Source of the DNA: Pseudomonadota bacterium
GTDB lineage: Bacteria; Pseudomonadota; Alphaproteobacteria; Micavibrionales; UBA2020
Assembly (NCBI GenBank): GCA_023444705.1
Contig: JAEXMB010000080.1
Span: 1-26,853, forward strand
Direction of reading: 5' to 3'
Length of the DNA: 26,853 nucleotides
The notes below the pieces were generated by a model. That model was not told the origin of the DNA and searched no databases. It saw nothing but the letters and a program-made list of their open reading frames with translations. The translations under genes and the position numbers were made by a program. Each line of letters opens with the position of its first letter. Position 1 is the stretch's first letter. Positions 23,316 through 26,853 of the stretch are shown here, piece by piece.

Positions 23316-24073
23316 TTCTTTCTGGCGACGGGGGCGGCCAGTCCGCGCACAAAGGGGCGCAGCCACGTAAAGAAGATTTTTTTAAAGCCAAGGCCGTGGC
23401 GCGCCAGCAGTTTCGTCAGGCCTTTTTTCGACAGTGTGGCGCAGGTGACGGGCGGTTCAACCATCGCCCAGCCGGCGAAATCACGCGGGGTGTTGAAGTG
23501 GTTGCCGTCGGGCTCCTCGATGAAAATCACGCCTCCCGGTGCCAGCAGGGTGGTCAGTGCCGCCGTGAAGGCATCAAGGTCGCGTGCCTCGGTAAAAGCG
23601 CTGGCGGTGATGATGACATCATATTTTTCGCGGCTTTGTGCCGCATAGCTGATGACATCGCTATGGATGAAGTTCTGCTCGCCATAATTGGCGACGGCAA
23701 AGAGGTGCAGGAATTCCTGCGCGTTCAGGCCTGTTGCCTTCCAGCCAAGTTTTTGCGCGGCAACCACCGCATAGCCGCGCTGGGCGTTGATGTCGAGCAG
23801 GCGGTTCTTGCCGGCAGCGGGTTGCGGCAAGGTCTTGCCGAGGATTTTGGCCGCGGTATCAATTTCCGCCTGCGGGTTTTGCGCATGCACGGCCTGGGGC
23901 TGGATGTCACCATAATATTTTTCCAGCGCCTCGTCCGTCGGCCAAGGGTCGGCCAGCACCGAACCGCAACTGCGGCACGAAACGAAGCGGTAGCCATCCT
24001 TGTCGCCGATCGGGTAGGGCGAAAAAGACCCGTGGCAAACGATACAGGCATCCGTGGCGGGGCGTGTGTTCAT
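23312..24073 (-). CDS. zinc-ribbon SAM-dependent methyltransferase
   Basis: A 253-residue protein with an N-terminal zinc-ribbon-like motif of Cys10-x2-Cys13 and Cys33-x2-Cys36. A class I methyltransferase domain follows (about 60-220). The motif I region reads RLLDINAQRGYAVVAAQKLG, less glycine-rich than the usual D-x-G-x-G, with the later strands YDVIITASAFTEARDLDAF and LLAPGGVIFIEEPD. This architecture is frequent in methyltransferases acting on sugars or small molecules, but no substrate is indicated. It starts 27 bases after pepN and its stop overlaps the rnhB start by ATGA, so it belongs to the obgE-pepN-rnhB row. The weak motif I makes activity less certain. Confidence 0.75.
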   Translation of the reverse strand: MNTRPATDACIVCHGSFSPYPIGDKDGYRFVSCRSCGSVLADPWPTDEALEKYYGDIQPQAVHAQNPQAEIDTAAKILGKTLPQPAAGKNRLLDINAQRGYAVVAAQKLGWKATGLNAQEFLHLFAVANYGEQNFIHSDVISYAAQSREKYDVIITASAFTEARDLDAFTAALTTLLAPGGVIFIEEPDGNHFNTPRDFAGWAMVEPPVTCATLSKKGLTKLLARHGLGFKKIFFTWLRPFVRGLAAPVARKK

Positions 24074-24100
24074 GTGTCTGGCTGTGTCCCTTGTGGCTGG

Positions 24101-26710
24101 TCAGGCAAGGCTTTTGCTGGTGATCTCGTAAACGTCTTTGGAAATGTCCTTGTCAGACAGAATACGTTTCAGCTCGGCTTCCATCAAGGCTTGGCGTTTG
24201 ATGTCATAACGCCGCCACTGGCGCAGGGGGCCAAGCAGACGCGCCGCCGTTTGCGGGTTCAGGCGGTTGGCGGTGATGATCGCATCGGCCAGCAGGCGGT
24301 AGCCCGCGCCATCCGCACGGTGGAAATGGGCGGGGTTGTTCATGCTGAAGGCGCCGATCAGCGCGCGCAGGCGGTTTGGGTTCTTGAAGGTGAAATCCGC
24401 ATGCTGCATCAGTGCGGCCACACTTTCCACCGTATCGGCGCGGTCGGCGACAGCCTGCACGCTGAACCATTTGTCGAGCAACAAAGGATCGCCGCCCGCA
24501 AAAGCATGGAAATCCGCAAGTGCAGGATGCGTGGCGCTGCTGTCAGCCAGTACGGCCAGTGCCTTCATGCGGTCGGTCATGTTGGCGGCATCGCCGTAAA
24601 GGTTTTGCGCCAGCGCGTTGCCTTGCGCGGGGTCGGCCGCTTGTATGTAGCGCAGCGCAAGACCGCGCAACTGGCGGCGGCCAACCTGATCAAGCGCGAT
24701 GCCGTAGCGCTCCCCCGCAGGCGGGGCAAGGCGGTTGTAAAGATCGCGCCATTCGCTGGCAAAAGCCTGACCCAGTGCTGCCATCAGTCCGTTACGCGCG
24801 CCGTGGAGGGCGTCAACATCGACACTGTCGCACAGTTGCGCCAGATAGGTTTCGCCGGGGAGCGTCATTGCCATCGCCAGCAGCGACATATCGCCGTCGC
24901 GCGTGGCCAGCAGGCGGGCAAACGCGCCGCGGGCGTTGTCTGGCAGGGTGGCGAAATTGCCGCTGGCGGCATTGGCAAGGATCAGGCGTTGCAGTGCGGT
25001 TTGTCCTGCATCCCAGCGATTAAAGCCATCGCTGTCATGCGCCAGCATGAACCACAGGTCGTCATCCGTCAGGTCTGACGACAGCTTGACGGGGGCGGAG
25101 AAGCCGCGCAACAGCGAGGGGACTGCGGGTTCGGCAATATTGTCGAAGGTGAAGGTCTGCTCCGTCTCGCGCAGGTGCAAAATCTGCGTTGCGGGTTTGA
25201 GCAGATCGCACCCGTCGCTTTTCGCAAGCAAGCCTACGGCAAGTGGGATATGCAGTGCAAGCTTGTCGGGCTGGCCCATTGTGGGCGGGGTCGTCTGGCT
25301 GACGGTCAGCGTCAGGCGCTTGGCGTCGGCGTCGTAAGTATGGCGCACGGCAAGCTGCGGCGTGCCGGCCTGACTGTACCAGCGTTTGAACTGCGCAAGG
25401 TCAAGGTCGGTGTTTTCCTGCATGCAGGCAAAAAAATCGTCGCAGGTCGCGGCGTGGCCGTCGTGACGTCTGAAGTAAAGATCGGTCGCCTTGCGGTAAT
25501 TGGTGGCTCCCAGCAGGGTGTGGAACATGCGGATGACTTCGGCCCCTTTGTCGTAGACGGTGGGGGTGTAGAAGTTGTTGATCTCGATATAGTTGTCGGG
25601 ACGGATGGGATGCGCCATCGGGCTGGCGTCCTCGGGGAACTGGCGGTTGCGCAGGATCTCGACATCCTCGATGCGTTTGACGGCGGCGGAATGCATGTCG
25701 GCGGAGAACGTCTGGTCGCGGAATACCGTGAAGCCTTCCTTAAGGCTCAGCTGGAACCAGTCGCGGCAGGTCACGCGGTTGCCCGACCAGTTGTGGAAGT
25801 ATTCGTGCGCGACGATGGATTCGATGATGAGGTAGTCGCTATCGGTTGCGGTCTGCGGCGTAGCAAGAATGACCTTGGCGTTAAAAATATTGAGCGACTT
25901 GTTTTCCATCGCGCCCATGTTGAAATCGTTGACTGCAACGATGTTGAAGATGTCGAGGTCGTATTCGCAACCATAGACGTCTTCATCCCATTTCATCGCA
26001 CGCTTGAGCGACGCCATCGCGTGGTCGCAGCGCGTCTCGTTGCCGGGATCGGTATAGATGTAAAGATCGACGCTGCGCCCTGACATGGTGGTAAAGGTGT
26101 CGTGGATGTGGCGCAGGTCGCCTGCGACCAGCGCGAACAGATAGCAGGGCTTGGGGAAGGGGTCGTGCCAGACCGCGAAATGGCGGCCGCCGTCAAGTGT
26201 GCCTTCCTCGATCTTGTTACCGTTGGACAGCAGGACGGGGTTGCGCGCGCGGTCGGCCTCGATACGCACGCTATAGCGCGTCATGACGTCGGGGCGGTCG
26301 GGGAAGAAGGTAATTTTGCGAAACCCTTCGGCCTCGCACTGGGTGCAATAGATGCTGCCGGAATTATAAAGGCCTTCAAGGGCGGTGTTTTCCTCAGGCT
26401 TGATGCGCGTGATGGCGGTCAGGGTGAATTGCGGCGGACAATCAAGCAACGTCAGGCCGGTATCGTCGAGCATATAGTCTTTATCTTGAACCAGCGCCGC
26501 ACCATCGCGGTGCAGGCTGACCAGTTCAAGCATCTCGCCGTCAAGGCGGATTTCGGCGATGCCGTTGGTTGTGCGGGTAAAGGCAGTTTTTGCCGTTACG
26601 GTCGTCGTGCCGGGGTGGATGTCAAACGTCAGGTCGATGCTGTCGACCTGATAAGGATAGGGGGTATAGTCCTTGAGGTATTTGACCTGAGGAGTGCTGT
26701 CGCCGCGCAT
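24101..26710 (-). CDS. pepN: aminopeptidase N (M1 family)
   Basis: PepN removes N-terminal residues from peptides in the cytoplasm. The 869 residues match the E. coli-type enzyme. The substrate-anchoring GAMENK lies near 263-268, and zinc ligands are His302 and His306 in HEYFHNW (with catalytic Glu303) and Glu325 in LKEGF, the HExxH-x18-E spacing. The N-terminal beta domain (YTPYPYQVDSIDLTFDIHPGTTTVTA) and a long alpha-helical C-terminal domain are present. It follows the probable obgE gene by 35 bases and precedes the zinc-ribbon methyltransferase by 27, so it appears to be the second gene of the row. Confidence 0.97.
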   Translation of the reverse strand: MRGDSTPQVKYLKDYTPYPYQVDSIDLTFDIHPGTTTVTAKTAFTRTTNGIAEIRLDGEMLELVSLHRDGAALVQDKDYMLDDTGLTLLDCPPQFTLTAITRIKPEENTALEGLYNSGSIYCTQCEAEGFRKITFFPDRPDVMTRYSVRIEADRARNPVLLSNGNKIEEGTLDGGRHFAVWHDPFPKPCYLFALVAGDLRHIHDTFTTMSGRSVDLYIYTDPGNETRCDHAMASLKRAMKWDEDVYGCEYDLDIFNIVAVNDFNMGAMENKSLNIFNAKVILATPQTATDSDYLIIESIVAHEYFHNWSGNRVTCRDWFQLSLKEGFTVFRDQTFSADMHSAAVKRIEDVEILRNRQFPEDASPMAHPIRPDNYIEINNFYTPTVYDKGAEVIRMFHTLLGATNYRKATDLYFRRHDGHAATCDDFFACMQENTDLDLAQFKRWYSQAGTPQLAVRHTYDADAKRLTLTVSQTTPPTMGQPDKLALHIPLAVGLLAKSDGCDLLKPATQILHLRETEQTFTFDNIAEPAVPSLLRGFSAPVKLSSDLTDDDLWFMLAHDSDGFNRWDAGQTALQRLILANAASGNFATLPDNARGAFARLLATRDGDMSLLAMAMTLPGETYLAQLCDSVDVDALHGARNGLMAALGQAFASEWRDLYNRLAPPAGERYGIALDQVGRRQLRGLALRYIQAADPAQGNALAQNLYGDAANMTDRMKALAVLADSSATHPALADFHAFAGGDPLLLDKWFSVQAVADRADTVESVAALMQHADFTFKNPNRLRALIGAFSMNNPAHFHRADGAGYRLLADAIITANRLNPQTAARLLGPLRQWRRYDIKRQALMEAELKRILSDKDISKDVYEITSKSLA

Positions 26711-26745
26711 GTGAAACCCCGCTGAAAAACGTTGATAGCCAGCGG

Positions 26746-26853
26746 TTATTCTACGTCCTTGCCACGGGCCTTTTCAATGGCCTGCCACATCAGATTGAGG
26801 ACATTGTCGACCCCGTCGCGGCTGACGCCCGACATAAGGTGGACTTTCTTGCG
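26746..26853 (-). CDS. C-terminal end of a GTPase, probably ObgE/CgtA
   Basis: Only 35 residues and the stop are in the window; the gene enters from the right edge. The read is KKVHLMSGVSRDGVDNVL followed by LMWQAIEKARGKDVE. A strand plus SGxSxxGV resembles the G5 region of Obg-type GTPases, which control ribosome assembly and stress growth. Another P-loop GTPase such as EngB cannot be excluded from so little sequence. It lies 35 bases ahead of pepN on the same strand. Confidence 0.5.
   Translation of the reverse strand, partial: RKKVHLMSGVSRDGVDNVLNLMWQAIEKARGKDVE

Noticed and set aside
23396..25078. Open frame of 560 codons on the plus strand opposite pepN and the zinc-ribbon methyltransferase
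   Set aside because: It crosses two conserved genes on the other strand and has no family motif.

Overview
The window looks like a piece of an alphaproteobacterial chromosome; the genus cannot be read from it. The evidence is an LpxI-type lipid A pyrophosphatase ahead of lpxB, a CcrM-type GANTC methyltransferase with a C-terminal RAMA domain beside rnhB, a zinc-free (C-minus) ribosomal protein bL31, a small ribbon-helix-helix protein after fumC, a DUF721/DciA gene near mutY, and a ROSE-like RNA thermometer before an Hsp20 gene. The DNA is GC-rich and densely coding. I see no tRNA, rRNA, insertion sequence, prophage or CRISPR array, and no gene-free stretch longer than about 220 bases.

Layout. 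Bases 1-3810 (+) are an envelope operon: the end of lpxI, then lpxB and an AsmA-family gene, joined by ATGA-type overlaps. Bases 3821-5485 (-) hold fumC followed by a small RHH protein. A short divergent region separates fumC from a stand-alone RelA/SpoT-like HD hydrolase (5645-6292), which ends in a good intrinsic terminator. Bases 6419-10690 (+) form a tight run: valS, a DUF4442 hotdog protein, an orphan DNA-methylase-like enzyme and a nucleoside deoxyribosyltransferase-like protein. A hairpin at 10696-10726 separates this run from the convergent hsp20. rpmE (-) lies upstream of hsp20 with its own terminator. An MsbA-like ABC exporter (11868-13676, +) ends 4 bases from a convergent gene.

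Bases 13681-19269 (-) are six closely spaced genes read from 19269 downward: two tandem paralogous proteins combining an ankyrin-like region with a nucleotidyltransferase fold, DUF721/dciA, efp, a SuhB-type phosphatase and an exported OmpA-domain protein. The only clear promoter for the block is at 19351-19380, next to the divergent mutY (19390-20511). After mutY come an exported protein of unknown function and, on the minus strand, ccrM, rnhB, a zinc-ribbon methyltransferase, pepN and the tail of a GTPase gene that is probably obgE.

The most novel item is the tandem paralog pair. Both carry the GGxxRD, DxD-position and RRDFxxNA-like motifs of the CCA-adding enzyme/poly(A) polymerase head, but the second has lost one of the two metal-binding aspartates. 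The clearest regulatory structures are the ROSE-like thermometer at hsp20, five GANTC sites within 61 bases ahead of ccrM, and dyads over the promoters of the HD hydrolase and of the paralog operon.
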